From the NCBI RefSeq assembly GCF_014648415.1, contig NZ_BMRB01000010.1:1-64000 (forward strand): a stretch of DNA of 64,000 nt, given 5' to 3'. Within the stretch, counting starts at the first letter, position 1. The number at the start of each line of letters is the position of its first letter. Under the pieces are notes generated by a model that worked only from the letters and a program-made list of their open reading frames with translations, was not told the DNA's origin and searched no databases. Positions 28,531 through 37,505 of the stretch are shown here, piece by piece. This stretch comes from Actinokineospora fastidiosa. GTDB taxonomy: Bacteria; Actinomycetota; Actinomycetes; Mycobacteriales; Pseudonocardiaceae. The position numbers and the translations under genes were made by a program.

Positions 28531-30176
28531 TGAGGACCAGACGACTCGCGGTCGCGCTCACCGCCGTCGCGCTCGGCGGCATCATGGGCGGCACCGCCGC
28601 CGCGGGCCAGCCCGACCCCGGCCCGTCCGCGCCCAGCGACCGGGGCGGGGCCGCCGCGGCCGAACTTGATCGCGGTCCGTCTGCGGCCAGCGACGGCGCC
28701 GCCGCGGCGGGGCCCGGCCGCGGTCCGGTCGTGGTCACCGACGCGGGGGTCCTGCGCGGCGCGACCTCCGGGACCACCGACCGGTTCCTCGGCATCCCGT
28801 ACGCGGCACCGCCGGTCGGCGAGCTGCGGTGGCGACCGCCAGGCCCGGTGGCCCGCTGGCAGGGCGTGCGCGAGGCGACCCGGCTCTCGCCGCGCTGCCC
28901 GCAGAACACGACCGCGGCCACGTCCGAGGACTGCCTCTTCCTCAACGTCCACACCCCGAAGGGCGCGGCGCGCGGGCGGGACCGCCTTCCCGTGATGGTC
29001 TACATCCACGGTGGCGCGCTCACCTCCGGCATGGGCGGCAACTACGACCCGACCGCGCTGGTGGAGAACGGCACGGTCGTCGTCACGATCAACTACCGGC
29101 TCGGGGCGCTGGGGTTCCTGGCCCACCCCGCGCTGGCGGCGGCCGACGGCTCGGCGGGCAACTACGGGCTCATGGACCAACAGGCCGCCCTGCGCTGGGT
29201 CCAGCGCAACATCGGCAGCTTCGGCGGGAGCCCGGACCGGGTGACGATCTTCGGCGAGTCGGCGGGCGGGCTGAGCGTGCTGGCGCACCTGGCCTCGCCC
29301 GGCTCGGCGGGCCTGTTCTCCGCGGCGGTCAACCAGAGCGGCGCCTACAACCTGCGGCTCCAGTCGCTCGCCGACGCCAAGGCCGACGGCGGCGCGCTCA
29401 GCGCAGCGGCGGGCTGCCCCGACCAGACCGCCGAGTGCCTGCGCTCCCTGCCCGCGTCGGCGCTGCTGGCCAAGCAGCAGCCGATCGGCTTCCTGCAGAC
29501 CGACGGCGCCGTCCTGCCCACCTCCCTGGACAAGGCGTTCCGCTCCGGGGAGTTCAACCGGGTCCCGGTCGTCAACGGGAGCACGAGCGACGAGTCCACG
29601 TTCTTCGTCGCGACGAACTACGACATGGTGGGGCGGCGGGTGACGGCGGAGAACCTGGTGGCCGAGATCAGCGCCATGACCGGTGTCCCCGCGGAGACGG
29701 CGAAGCGGGCGGCCCAGCTCTATCCGCTGGCCGACTACCCCAACCCGGCCGCCGCGCTCGCCGCCGCGGCGACCGACGCCACCTTCGCCTGCCCCGCCCT
29801 GGAACTCGACGGCTGGCTGTCGCGGTGGGTGCCGACCTACGCCTACGAGTTCGCCGATCGGGAGGCGCCGCAGCTCTACCTGCCGCCGGTGTCGTTCCCC
29901 TACGGCGCGTCGCACGCCTCGGAGCTGCAGTACCTGTTCGGGATCGGCAACGCGGCGTTCCCCGCGCGGCTCACCGCCGAGCAGGAACGGCTCGCCGCCA
30001 CCATGCGCGGGCACTGGACCGCCTTCGCCACCACCGGACGGCCAGCGAGCGCCGCCGTGTGGCCCGCGTACACCGCCGCGCGGCCGCACATGCTCTCCTA
30101 CGCGCCGCCCACGCCCGGCCGGGTCGCGGACTTCCCCGCCGCCCACCGCTGCGGCTTCTGGTCCGCTGTGGACTGA
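28530..30176 (+). CDS. secreted type B carboxylesterase
   Basis: The product is 548 residues. Its ATG at 28530 shares one base with the preceding stop. A signal peptide covers about 1-28, followed by a low-complexity Ala/Gly/Pro linker (to about 65) containing repeated RGPSAASD-like units. The catalytic domain has EDCLFLNVHTP, the nucleophile elbow GESAGG, Glu in STSDESTFF and His in the PYGASHASEL region. Type B carboxylesterases cleave carboxylic esters. As the last gene of the glycerol-transporter unit, it could liberate the transported molecule outside the cell. Its final 79 bp overlap the C-terminal codons of the convergent LuxR gene. Confidence 0.92.
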   Translation: MRTRRLAVALTAVALGGIMGGTAAAGQPDPGPSAPSDRGGAAAAELDRGPSAASDGAAAAGPGRGPVVVTDAGVLRGATSGTTDRFLGIPYAAPPVGELRWRPPGPVARWQGVREATRLSPRCPQNTTAATSEDCLFLNVHTPKGAARGRDRLPVMVYIHGGALTSGMGGNYDPTALVENGTVVVTINYRLGALGFLAHPALAAADGSAGNYGLMDQQAALRWVQRNIGSFGGSPDRVTIFGESAGGLSVLAHLASPGSAGLFSAAVNQSGAYNLRLQSLADAKADGGALSAAAGCPDQTAECLRSLPASALLAKQQPIGFLQTDGAVLPTSLDKAFRSGEFNRVPVVNGSTSDESTFFVATNYDMVGRRVTAENLVAEISAMTGVPAETAKRAAQLYPLADYPNPAAALAAAATDATFACPALELDGWLSRWVPTYAYEFADREAPQLYLPPVSFPYGASHASELQYLFGIGNAAFPARLTAEQERLAATMRGHWTAFATTGRPASAAVWPAYTAARPHMLSYAPPTPGRVADFPAAHRCGFWSAVD

Positions 30177-32434
30177 GCGTTGGCCGTCTCGGTGAACCAG
30201 ACAGCGATCTGGGCACGGTTGTGAAGACCGAGCTTGTTCAGGATGTTCTGCACGTGGGTGTCGGCGGTGCGCTGGGAGATCACCAGCCGGGTGGCGATGT
30301 GCCGGTTCGACATCCCCGCGGCGACGAGTCCGGCGATCTCCCACTGGCGCCTGGTCAGCACGCCCGGCCAGGCGTCGGTGGGGGGCTCGGTCTCGCCGAG
30401 GGCGAACCGGGCCACCTCGTCGGCGCCCATCGCCCGGCCCTCGGCGTGCGCGCGGGCGAACCGCTCGGCGCCGAGGGCGGCCATGGTGTCGGCCTTGTGG
30501 GCGCGGTGCGGCCCGGACACCGCGATCTCCGGGGCCGACCCGATCGCCGCCCAGACCCGTGCCGCCGCCCCGAACAGGACGGCGGCGCGCTCGTGCTCGC
30601 CCTTGCGGTCGGCGATCCAGGCCAGCGCGTCGAGCAGGTACGCGGTGCCCGAGCCCTCGCCGATGCCCACCAGGCTGCGCAGCGACTGCCGGGCGAGGTC
30701 CTCGGCCACCAGCACGTCGCCGCGCTCGACCTCCAGGTAGGCAAGGCCGAACTGGGCCATCGCCCGGTAGCGGGTCTCGCCGTGCGACACGCAGAGGTCG
30801 AGCATGCGGCGCAGCGAGCGCCTGCCCTCCGCCACGTCTCCCTTGCGGTAGCCGGTGGAGACGCCGTGGATCCACAGCGGGTGCAGCTCCCGCCGCACGT
30901 CGCCGTGCGCGCGGAACACCGCGGCGGCCTCCCCGGCGAGGTCGGCGGCCCGGGTGTCCGTCCTGATCTGCGCGGCGAGGGCGCGCACGTAGGTGAGGAA
31001 CGCGCCGAACAGCTCGTCGTCCGCCGCTGCCGGTTCGGCGTCGGCGAGCAGGAGCTCGGCGGCGTCGAGGTCGAGGTGCCAGACCGCGTGCAGCGCGCAC
31101 ACCGCCAGCGCCCTCGGGCGGTCGGGGTGGTCGTCCGGGGTCGCGGCCAGCGCCCGCTCCAGCCACTGGCGGCACTCCACGCTGTGGCCGAAGAACATCC
31201 AGTACTCGTCCAGCCGGGACGCGATCCGCAGGGCGGCGCCCGCCTCCCCGGGCTCGGAGATCGACCAGTCGAGCGCGGCGCGCAGGTTCGCCTGCTCCCG
31301 CCGCAGCCGGGTGATCCAGCCGACCTGCTCGTTCCCGGCCCAGTTCGCGTCCGCGGCCGCGGTCAGCTCATCGATCCAGTCGCGGTGCAGGCGGCGGACC
31401 CTGGCCCGGTCGCCGCTGGCGTCGAGCAGTTCCCGGCCGTGTTCGCGCAGCGTCTCCAGCATCCGGTAGCGGACGATGTCGCCGTGGTCCTCGCGGATGA
31501 GGACGGACTTGTCGATCAGCCCCTCGACGGTGTCCAGGACGTCGTCGACGGGAAGGTCGGGACCCGCGCATACCCGCTCGGCCGCGCTCAGGTCGAAGCT
31601 GCCCGCGAAGACCGACGCCCGCAGCCAGAGCGTCTGCTCGGCCGGGGAGCACAGCGCGAAGCTCCAGTCGATGGTGGCGCGCAGGGTGCGCTGGCGCTCG
31701 GGCGCGGTGCGCGGGGCGGCGGCGAGGGCGGGCAGCCGCCGGGTGAGGCGGTCGGCGATCTGGTGCGGCGACAGCGAGCGCAGCCGGGCGGCAGCGAGCT
31801 CGATCGCCAGCGGCAGACCGTCGAGGTGCCTGCAGATGTCCAGCACGGCCGCGCTGTTCTCGGCGGTCAGCTCGAAGTCCGGCAGCACGGCGCAGGCGCG
31901 CTGCACGAGCAGGGCCACCGCGTCGTAGCGGAGGAGGGCGTCCGGCGACGCCGCCACGTCGTCGGCGGGCACCGCCAGCGGCGGGACCCGCAGTACCTGT
32001 TCCCCGGCGGCCCCGAGGGTCTGCCTGCTGGTGGCCAGGATCGCGACCCGGGGGCAGGCGGCGAGGACGGCGGCGGCGAACGCCGCGGCGGCGTCCACCA
32101 CGTGCTCGCAGTTGTCCAGCACCAGCAGCAGCGCCCGCTCCCGCAGGGCGGTCACCACGGCGTCGGGCTGGCCCATGCGGTTGTGCAGGCCCAGCCGGGT
32201 GGCGACGAGATCCGGCAGCAGCGCGCCGTCGCCGAGTTCGGTGAGGTCGACGAACACCACGCCGTCGGCGAACTCGCGGCAGGCCTGGCTCGCGACGGCG
32301 GTGGCCAGCCGGGTCTTGCCGACGCCGCCCGGACCGGTCAGGGTCACCAGGCAGCCGGGCCGCAGGGCCGCCCGGACGGCCGAGGACTCCCGCCGCCTGC
32401 CGACGTAGCCGGTGGTGGCGCGCGGCACGTCCAT
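30098..32434 (-). CDS. LuxR-family regulator with N-terminal NTPase domain
   Basis: The product is about 778 residues, with ATG at 32434 preferred; a longer frame is open to 32473. The NTPase has Walker A TGPGGVGKTR, Walker B LLLVLDNCEH and sensor-like ATSRQ, as in actinomycete AfsR/LAL-like regulators. A TPR-rich helical middle follows. The C-terminal LuxR helix-turn-helix is LTRRQWEIAGLVAAGMSNRH and onward to NILNKLGLHNRAQIAVW. The final 22 residues (KPQRWAAGK and onward) extend past the HTH into the end of the convergent esterase gene. Its closeness to the esterase operon makes it a candidate regulator of it. The PucR gene lies 43 bp upstream on the same strand. Confidence 0.9.
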   Translation of the reverse strand: MDVPRATTGYVGRRRESSAVRAALRPGCLVTLTGPGGVGKTRLATAVASQACREFADGVVFVDLTELGDGALLPDLVATRLGLHNRMGQPDAVVTALRERALLLVLDNCEHVVDAAAAFAAAVLAACPRVAILATSRQTLGAAGEQVLRVPPLAVPADDVAASPDALLRYDAVALLVQRACAVLPDFELTAENSAAVLDICRHLDGLPLAIELAAARLRSLSPHQIADRLTRRLPALAAAPRTAPERQRTLRATIDWSFALCSPAEQTLWLRASVFAGSFDLSAAERVCAGPDLPVDDVLDTVEGLIDKSVLIREDHGDIVRYRMLETLREHGRELLDASGDRARVRRLHRDWIDELTAAADANWAGNEQVGWITRLRREQANLRAALDWSISEPGEAGAALRIASRLDEYWMFFGHSVECRQWLERALAATPDDHPDRPRALAVCALHAVWHLDLDAAELLLADAEPAAADDELFGAFLTYVRALAAQIRTDTRAADLAGEAAAVFRAHGDVRRELHPLWIHGVSTGYRKGDVAEGRRSLRRMLDLCVSHGETRYRAMAQFGLAYLEVERGDVLVAEDLARQSLRSLVGIGEGSGTAYLLDALAWIADRKGEHERAAVLFGAAARVWAAIGSAPEIAVSGPHRAHKADTMAALGAERFARAHAEGRAMGADEVARFALGETEPPTDAWPGVLTRRQWEIAGLVAAGMSNRHIATRLVISQRTADTHVQNILNKLGLHNRAQIAVWFTETANAQSTADQKPQRWAAGKSATRPGVGGA

Positions 32435-32477
32435 CACGACGCCACCGTAACTCAAGGTGATGAGCGTGACCAAACAA

Positions 32478-33623
32478 TCACTCGCCGTGGTGGCCGTGGC
32501 GGTCCGCCAGGCGGGCGTGCAGCAGCAGGTGCAGGTCGAGCTGGATGCGCGGGTCGTAGAGCCCGTCGCCGAACAGCGCCTCGATCTTCCGCAGGCGGTA
32601 GCGGACGGTCTGCGGGTGCACGTGCAGCCGCTCGGCGGCGGCGTTCGCCCGGAAGTGGCACTCCAGCAGGGCCAGCAGGGTCGCCTCCAGGTCCGCGCGC
32701 AGCGGGGCGCGGACGGCGGCCAGCGGCGCGAGGCGGTCGGCGGCGGCGTAGTCGACCAGCTCGGCGCCCCAGGACGTCATGAGCCGGGGCAGGTGGTCGG
32801 TGGCCCGGACGGGGGAGCGGCCCGCGTCGACGCGTCCGACCAGGCGCAGCGCGCGGCGCGCCCAGCGCAGCGACCGCGCGGCGTCGGTGACGCCGACCGT
32901 CGGCCCGATCGCCGCCGCCCAGCCGCGCAGGCTCGCCGCCAGCCCGCCGCGCCTGCCGGGGCCGTCGGGGTCCGGCATGACCAGGCACGGCTCGTCCAGG
33001 TGCAGGGCGGGCAGCGTGTCGTGCGGCAGCCCGCGGGGCACGGCCGGGCCGCCGGGCCGCACGGCGACCACGGCCACGCCCGCGGGCACCGGCCAGCCTG
33101 CCGCGCGCGCCGCAGCCCTGATCTCGGCGGCCCCCGGCTCGGGGCGCAGCAGCAGGTCGACGAGGATCCGCCGGTCCCGCCCCCGGCCGTCGAGCGCGCC
33201 GACGCCCGCGTGCCCCTCGGTGACGGCCTCGACGAGCCGCTCGGTGTGGGCGAACGCGGTCTGCGCCATCCGCCCGACCGCGCCGATCTCGTCGCCGAGG
33301 CCCAGCCGCCGCGCGTGCTCGGCCAGCCGCGCGATCGCGATCCCCGTGCCCAGCCGCACGGCCGCGTGCAGCACCTCCGGCCCGCGGCCCTCCCGGGCCT
33401 CCCGCGCGCCCGCGTCCCGCCCCCTCGACACGACCTCGTCCGCCGCGGCGCCGCTCGGGTCGATGAACTGCCCGACCAGGCCCTCGACCAGCGGGTCGAG
33501 GTACCGGGCCGCGCCCAGCACCGGCAGCTCCCGCCGGATCCGGACGGTGACCTCGGCCGCCACCTCCGCCACGGACAGCCGGAGGGCCTCGCCCACCGCG
33601 ACATCCCGCCGCATCGCCGTCAC
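32478..33623 (-). CDS. PucR/CdaR-family transcriptional regulator
   Basis: The product is 381 residues from GTG at 33623, with GGAGGAGG just upstream. The C terminus (FRANAAAERLHVHPQTVRYR, then LRKIEALFG) is the PucR helix-turn-helix. The N-terminal 180 residues are helical, as in RsbRD-like sensors. It is followed by the LuxR regulator on the same strand after 43 bp, so the two regulators may form an operon. The target is not evident. Confidence 0.88.
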   Translation of the reverse strand: MTAMRRDVAVGEALRLSVAEVAAEVTVRIRRELPVLGAARYLDPLVEGLVGQFIDPSGAAADEVVSRGRDAGAREAREGRGPEVLHAAVRLGTGIAIARLAEHARRLGLGDEIGAVGRMAQTAFAHTERLVEAVTEGHAGVGALDGRGRDRRILVDLLLRPEPGAAEIRAAARAAGWPVPAGVAVVAVRPGGPAVPRGLPHDTLPALHLDEPCLVMPDPDGPGRRGGLAASLRGWAAAIGPTVGVTDAARSLRWARRALRLVGRVDAGRSPVRATDHLPRLMTSWGAELVDYAAADRLAPLAAVRAPLRADLEATLLALLECHFRANAAAERLHVHPQTVRYRLRKIEALFGDGLYDPRIQLDLHLLLHARLADRHGHHGE

Positions 33624-33719
33624 TGCGCCTCCTCCTCGAAGCCCGGGGTACCGGCAAGAGTCGTCGGCGACGCGCGATCCGCGCCATCAGCAGAACTACG
33701 TAAAGCTCTCGCGCAGGGG

Positions 33720-34583
33720 TCAGCCGAGGTCGAGAGCGGCCATCGCGGCGGCCGCCATCTCGCGCTCGCCCAGCGCGTTGGGATGGGCGAAGATCGAGTT
33801 CTGGGCGCCGATGGGCGGCTCGATCCAGCGGACGCCCGGGGGCTGGCAGACGTCATGCCCGTCGGAGAGCCCGTTGAGGTCGACGTAGGTCGCCCCGGTC
33901 TCGGCCGCCGCGCGGCCGACGGCGTCGTTCAGCGTGGCCTGCAGCGAGCGCATGTAGGGGATGTCGCCTGCGGCGATGGTGATCTTGTCGAAGCAGCCGC
34001 CGGTGGCCGGGACGATCCACGGGTAGCCCAGGACGGCGATCTCGGCGTTCGGCGCCTTCGCCCGGACCGCCCGGAGCGCGTCGACCAGGTCCGGGTAGGT
34101 CTTGTCGCGGACGGTGTCCTCGAACGAGCTCCCGTTCTGGTCCTTGCACGGGCTGCCCATGCCGCCGGTGAAGAACCCGGCGATCGAGCAGGTGAGCGCC
34201 GCGCGGATGAAGATGCCGCTGTCGTTGCCGCCGATGGTCAGGGTCACCACGTCGGTGTCGGCGCTGAGGGCGTCCACCTGCGGCCGGATGCCCGGGTACT
34301 GGGCGGCGGTGAAGTCCTTGGTCTGGGCCGCCCCGCACGTCACGTCGGTGAGCCTGGCCCCGGTCCGCTCGGCGATCACGTTCGGGTAGTTGAGGGCGGA
34401 GCGCAGGCACTGGGCGGGCGATCCCGGCGCGGTCGGCATGACGCCGGAGGCCGCGCTGTAGGAGTCGCCGAGTGCGGCATAGTCGATGGGGTCGGCGCCC
34501 TGGGCGGGACCGGCGGAGGACAGCGCCACGGTCCCTGCGGCCGTGGCGGCGGCGGCGGCGATGGCGATCAGGCGTCGGGGCAA
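33720..34583 (-). CDS. secreted SGNH/GDSL hydrolase
   Basis: The product is 287 residues from TTG at 34583, with GGAG 7 bases upstream. A signal peptide ends near residue 29 (AQGA). Block I is YAALGDSYSAASG, block III TIGGNDSGIF, and the catalytic His lies in SIFAHPNALG. Three Cys pairs are typical of extracellular actinomycete lipases. It is a paralogue of the protein at 3721-4560 but keeps a canonical GDSYS. A short palindrome lies 35 bp upstream of the start. Confidence 0.9.
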   Translation of the reverse strand: MPRRLIAIAAAAATAAGTVALSSAGPAQGADPIDYAALGDSYSAASGVMPTAPGSPAQCLRSALNYPNVIAERTGARLTDVTCGAAQTKDFTAAQYPGIRPQVDALSADTDVVTLTIGGNDSGIFIRAALTCSIAGFFTGGMGSPCKDQNGSSFEDTVRDKTYPDLVDALRAVRAKAPNAEIAVLGYPWIVPATGGCFDKITIAAGDIPYMRSLQATLNDAVGRAAAETGATYVDLNGLSDGHDVCQPPGVRWIEPPIGAQNSIFAHPNALGEREMAAAAMAALDLG

Positions 34584-34617
34584 GGGACTCTCCGTGTCGT
34601 CGGCGACAGCAGGGATT

Positions 34618-34633
34618 CCTACTTGAAAGTAGG
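34618..34633. promoter_or_regulatory. palindromic operator-like site upstream of the SGNH hydrolase
   Basis: CCTACTTGAAAGTAGG is an inverted repeat with 7-base arms and a 2-base centre. It lies 35 bp upstream of the minus-strand hydrolase start in an otherwise featureless 263-bp divergent gap. The position suits a repressor site overlapping the transcription start, but no regulator is known. Confidence 0.45.
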
Positions 34634-34846
34634 TAAAGCCTCGCCAGCTTGTCCCCGGCCTCCACGCCTGTCAACACGCGGTACCCGGAACGCTGTCGAA
34701 CCCAATACCAGAGCGGCCGTTTGTGTCATCGGCACGACAATCGAGGCCGGGTCCACTTCCTCGTCGATCATGGGCCCGCGCCGGTCGCGGCAGTGCTAGG
34801 TTCGGCCGCGATCGGAAGCCGGAAGCGACCTCCAGGGGAGTCGGGT

Positions 34847-35494
34847 TTGTCCACGATGAGCGGCCCTGCCAACCCACCCGCGCATCCCCCGACGGCCGCT
34901 GGTCCGGCCGCCGCGCCGTCCGACCCCGCCAAGGGCGCGGGGCTCGGCGTCCTGGCCGTGGTCCTCGGCGCCATCGGGTGCCTGCTCCTGGTGGCCCCGT
35001 TCGCCCTCACCGGCACGCGCGCCTACCTCGCGCTGGGCTTCGCCCTGCCCGGCCTCGCCCTGGGGATCGCCGGGTCCACCGGCCGCCGCCGAGGCAACGC
35101 GCTGGCGGTCGCGGGATCGATCCTGGGCGGGATCGCGCTCGGGCTCGCGGTCATCATGCTCGTCGCGGGCACCCCCAAGTCCTCGCCCAACGCCTTCCCG
35201 GACGACCGCACCGCCGAGATCCTGCACAACGACCTCGACGTGCGCCTCGGCGAGCGGCACGCGGGAACCGACGGCACGGCCGTCACCGTCACGCTGCGCA
35301 ACAAGGGCCTCGAAGCCGCTTCGTTCACCGTGCTGATCGAGGTGACGGGCGGCGGCGTGTGCGAGACCCCGGTGAGCGTGGACGACCTCTCGCCCGGCGC
35401 CAGCTACCAGACCGAGGTCGGCGACTGCTCGTCGACGGACAGCGGACCGCCGCGTGCTTTGCAGCTCAAGGTGGTCAAAGTGACGAAGGAGTAG
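34847..35494 (+). CDS. membrane protein with C-terminal beta domain, function unknown
   Basis: The product is about 215 residues. I chose TTG at 34847 because GGGGAG at 34835-34840 has good spacing; ATG at 34856 is too far. A Pro/Ala-rich cytoplasmic N terminus leads to three hydrophobic segments (about 28-45, 50-70 and 80-100), resembling the DUF4190-type arrangement. An extracellular all-beta domain with a Cys pair (GGGVCETPVS and VGDCSS) follows. The gene converges on the carbamoyltransferase with 3 bp between stops. No function assigned. Confidence 0.75.
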   Translation: MSTMSGPANPPAHPPTAAGPAAAPSDPAKGAGLGVLAVVLGAIGCLLLVAPFALTGTRAYLALGFALPGLALGIAGSTGRRRGNALAVAGSILGGIALGLAVIMLVAGTPKSSPNAFPDDRTAEILHNDLDVRLGERHAGTDGTAVTVTLRNKGLEAASFTVLIEVTGGGVCETPVSVDDLSPGASYQTEVGDCSSTDSGPPRALQLKVVKVTKE

Positions 35495-35497
35495 CCC

Positions 35498-37477
35498 TCA
35501 GTCGGCCACGGGTGGGCGGAGAGTGATGAACCGCTCGCTCCACAGCTCGCGGATCTGGTCCAGTGTGGACGAGCCCGGCTCGACATCGAGGTCACGCAGG
35601 GTGCGGGCGCCGTCGGCGCGGGCCAGGACGAGCAGGGTGGCGTCGTCCACGGTCAGCTGCCTGCCGCCCGCGGTGGCGAAGGCGACGACATGCCGTGCGG
35701 CGCCTCCCGGTTCCGTCTCGGTCCGCAGGCGGGCCAGCGGAACGAGCGCGGGCGCCATCCCGCAGAGGTCGGCGTCGGTCCAGTCCGTTGTGGACACGAT
35801 GTGGTCGCCGATCACCAGGTGGTCCAACTGCGTGGTGAGGTAGCACTGGATGGCGTCTTCGGCGGAGTCGACGATGGGCTCGGCGTGGTTGTTGAACGAG
35901 GTGTTCAGCAGGACGGGGACCCCGGTGCGGCGGGCGAACTCGTCCAGCAGGCGCCAATAGCGCTCGTTCACCGCCTTGTCGACGGCGTGGACGCGCGCGC
36001 TGCCGTCGACGTGGGTGACCGCGCCGAGCTCGGCGCGCTTGTCCTCCCGCACCGGGACCGCGAAGACCATGAAGTCGGGGGTCCGCGCGCCCTCCGGGAA
36101 GTCGAAGTAGTCGCGCAGGCGCTCGGCCTGCACCGACGGCGCGAACGGGCGGTAGCCCTCCCGCTGCTTGATCATCCGGTTGACCCGGTCGCGGTTGGCC
36201 GCCGGGCGCGGGTCGGCGAGGATGCTGCGGTTGCCCAGGGCGCGGGGGCCGAACTCGGAGCGGCCCTGCACCCAGCCGATCACCGCGTCCGCCGCCAGCA
36301 GCTCCGCCGCGTCGCGGGTCACGTCGGTGGAGCGGCGCGCGGTGAGGAACGGCCGATAGCGCTCCAGCAGCGCGACCAGGTCGCGGTCCTCGGGCAGCGG
36401 GCTGCCCCAGAAGACCTGGCGCAGCCGGGAGCGGGGGAGGGCGCCCGAGAGGTCGGCGTTGGCCTTGACCGCCGCGCCGAGCGCCGCGCCCGCGTCGTGG
36501 GCGGCGGGGTGGACGAAGACGTCGTCGAAGAGCCCGCCGCGCAGCAGCCTGCCGTTCATCGTGCAGTTCTGGGCGACACCGCCCGCCAGCGCCAGGCGGC
36601 GGTGGCCGGTCGCCCGCTGCCATGCGCCGATGACGTGGTGGCCGATGGTCTCCACGGTCTCCTGCAGCGCGGCGGCGAAGTCGCGGTGGTGGCGGTCGAA
36701 GGGCTCGCCGCGGCGGCGGGGCCGGAACCCGGCGGCCGCGAACGCGGGGCGCAGACTCGTGTGGTCGAGGTCGAAGTCGCCGTCGGGGCGCAGGTCGTAC
36801 AGCGACCGGAAGACCCGGCGGTAGGTGCGCGGGTCGCCGTGCGGGGCCAGCCCCATCACCTTGTACTCGTCGCCGAGGCCGTAGCCCAGCAGGCGGGTGC
36901 CCGCCAGGTACAGCATGCCCAGCGAGCGGCTGATCGCGTGGCTGGTCAGCATCCGCATGGCGCCGTCGTGCGCGTCGTAGACGGAGATGGCGCTGTCCTC
37001 TCCCGCGCCGTCCATGACGACGACGAGCGCGTCGTCGTACCCGGACTGCGGATAGGCGGAGTAGGCGTGCGCGCTGTGGTGCTCGACGAACTGGAGCCGG
37101 TCGTCGGGCACGTCGGCGTCCAGGGCCTCCCGCAGCCGGGTGGCGAGCAACTGCCTGCTCCACACCAGCGGGAGCGCGGGGTTGTCGGCGTAGTGCTCGA
37201 ACAGCTCCCGGTCGGTGTACTCCTCGCCGAAGAAGAACGCGACCCGGTCGAGGTCGCCCGGCTTGGCGCCCGCCGCGTCCAGGCAGACGCGAATGGCCTC
37301 TCCGGCGAACGCGGTGGTGTGCTTGACGCGGTTGAGCCGTTCCTGCTCCACGCCCGCGACGACCTCGCCGTCGCGCAGCAGCACCGCCGCCGCGTCGTGG
37401 AAGTGCAGCTCCCACCGGCGGGCCATGAAGTCGTCGGCCGCCGGGGCCAGCGAGCAGGTGATCCCGAGTACCAGCAT
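35498..37477 (-). CDS. NodU/CmcH-family carbamoyltransferase with extra C-terminal domain
   Basis: The product is 659 residues from ATG at 37477. The N-terminal Kae1-like domain shows HDAAAVLLRDG, the metal-binding HHSAHAYSAYP and the GGVAQNCTMNG motif. The C-terminal YrdC-like part contains VQGRSEFGPRALGNRSILAD and LLNTSFNNHAEP. Such enzymes transfer a carbamoyl group from carbamoyl phosphate to a hydroxyl of a secondary metabolite or glycan. Relatives are near 550-590 residues. Here about 80 residues follow (TVDDATLLVLARADG and onward), looking like a small winged-helix or PqqD-like domain. It is the last gene of a transporter-methyltransferase-carbamoyltransferase operon; the acceptor is unknown. 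Confidence 0.88.
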   Translation of the reverse strand: MLVLGITCSLAPAADDFMARRWELHFHDAAAVLLRDGEVVAGVEQERLNRVKHTTAFAGEAIRVCLDAAGAKPGDLDRVAFFFGEEYTDRELFEHYADNPALPLVWSRQLLATRLREALDADVPDDRLQFVEHHSAHAYSAYPQSGYDDALVVVMDGAGEDSAISVYDAHDGAMRMLTSHAISRSLGMLYLAGTRLLGYGLGDEYKVMGLAPHGDPRTYRRVFRSLYDLRPDGDFDLDHTSLRPAFAAAGFRPRRRGEPFDRHHRDFAAALQETVETIGHHVIGAWQRATGHRRLALAGGVAQNCTMNGRLLRGGLFDDVFVHPAAHDAGAALGAAVKANADLSGALPRSRLRQVFWGSPLPEDRDLVALLERYRPFLTARRSTDVTRDAAELLAADAVIGWVQGRSEFGPRALGNRSILADPRPAANRDRVNRMIKQREGYRPFAPSVQAERLRDYFDFPEGARTPDFMVFAVPVREDKRAELGAVTHVDGSARVHAVDKAVNERYWRLLDEFARRTGVPVLLNTSFNNHAEPIVDSAEDAIQCYLTTQLDHLVIGDHIVSTTDWTDADLCGMAPALVPLARLRTETEPGGAARHVVAFATAGGRQLTVDDATLLVLARADGARTLRDLDVEPGSSTLDQIRELWSERFITLRPPVAD

Positions 37478-37505
37478 GGCTCACTCCCGTCCGAGGACCG
37501 GGCGG

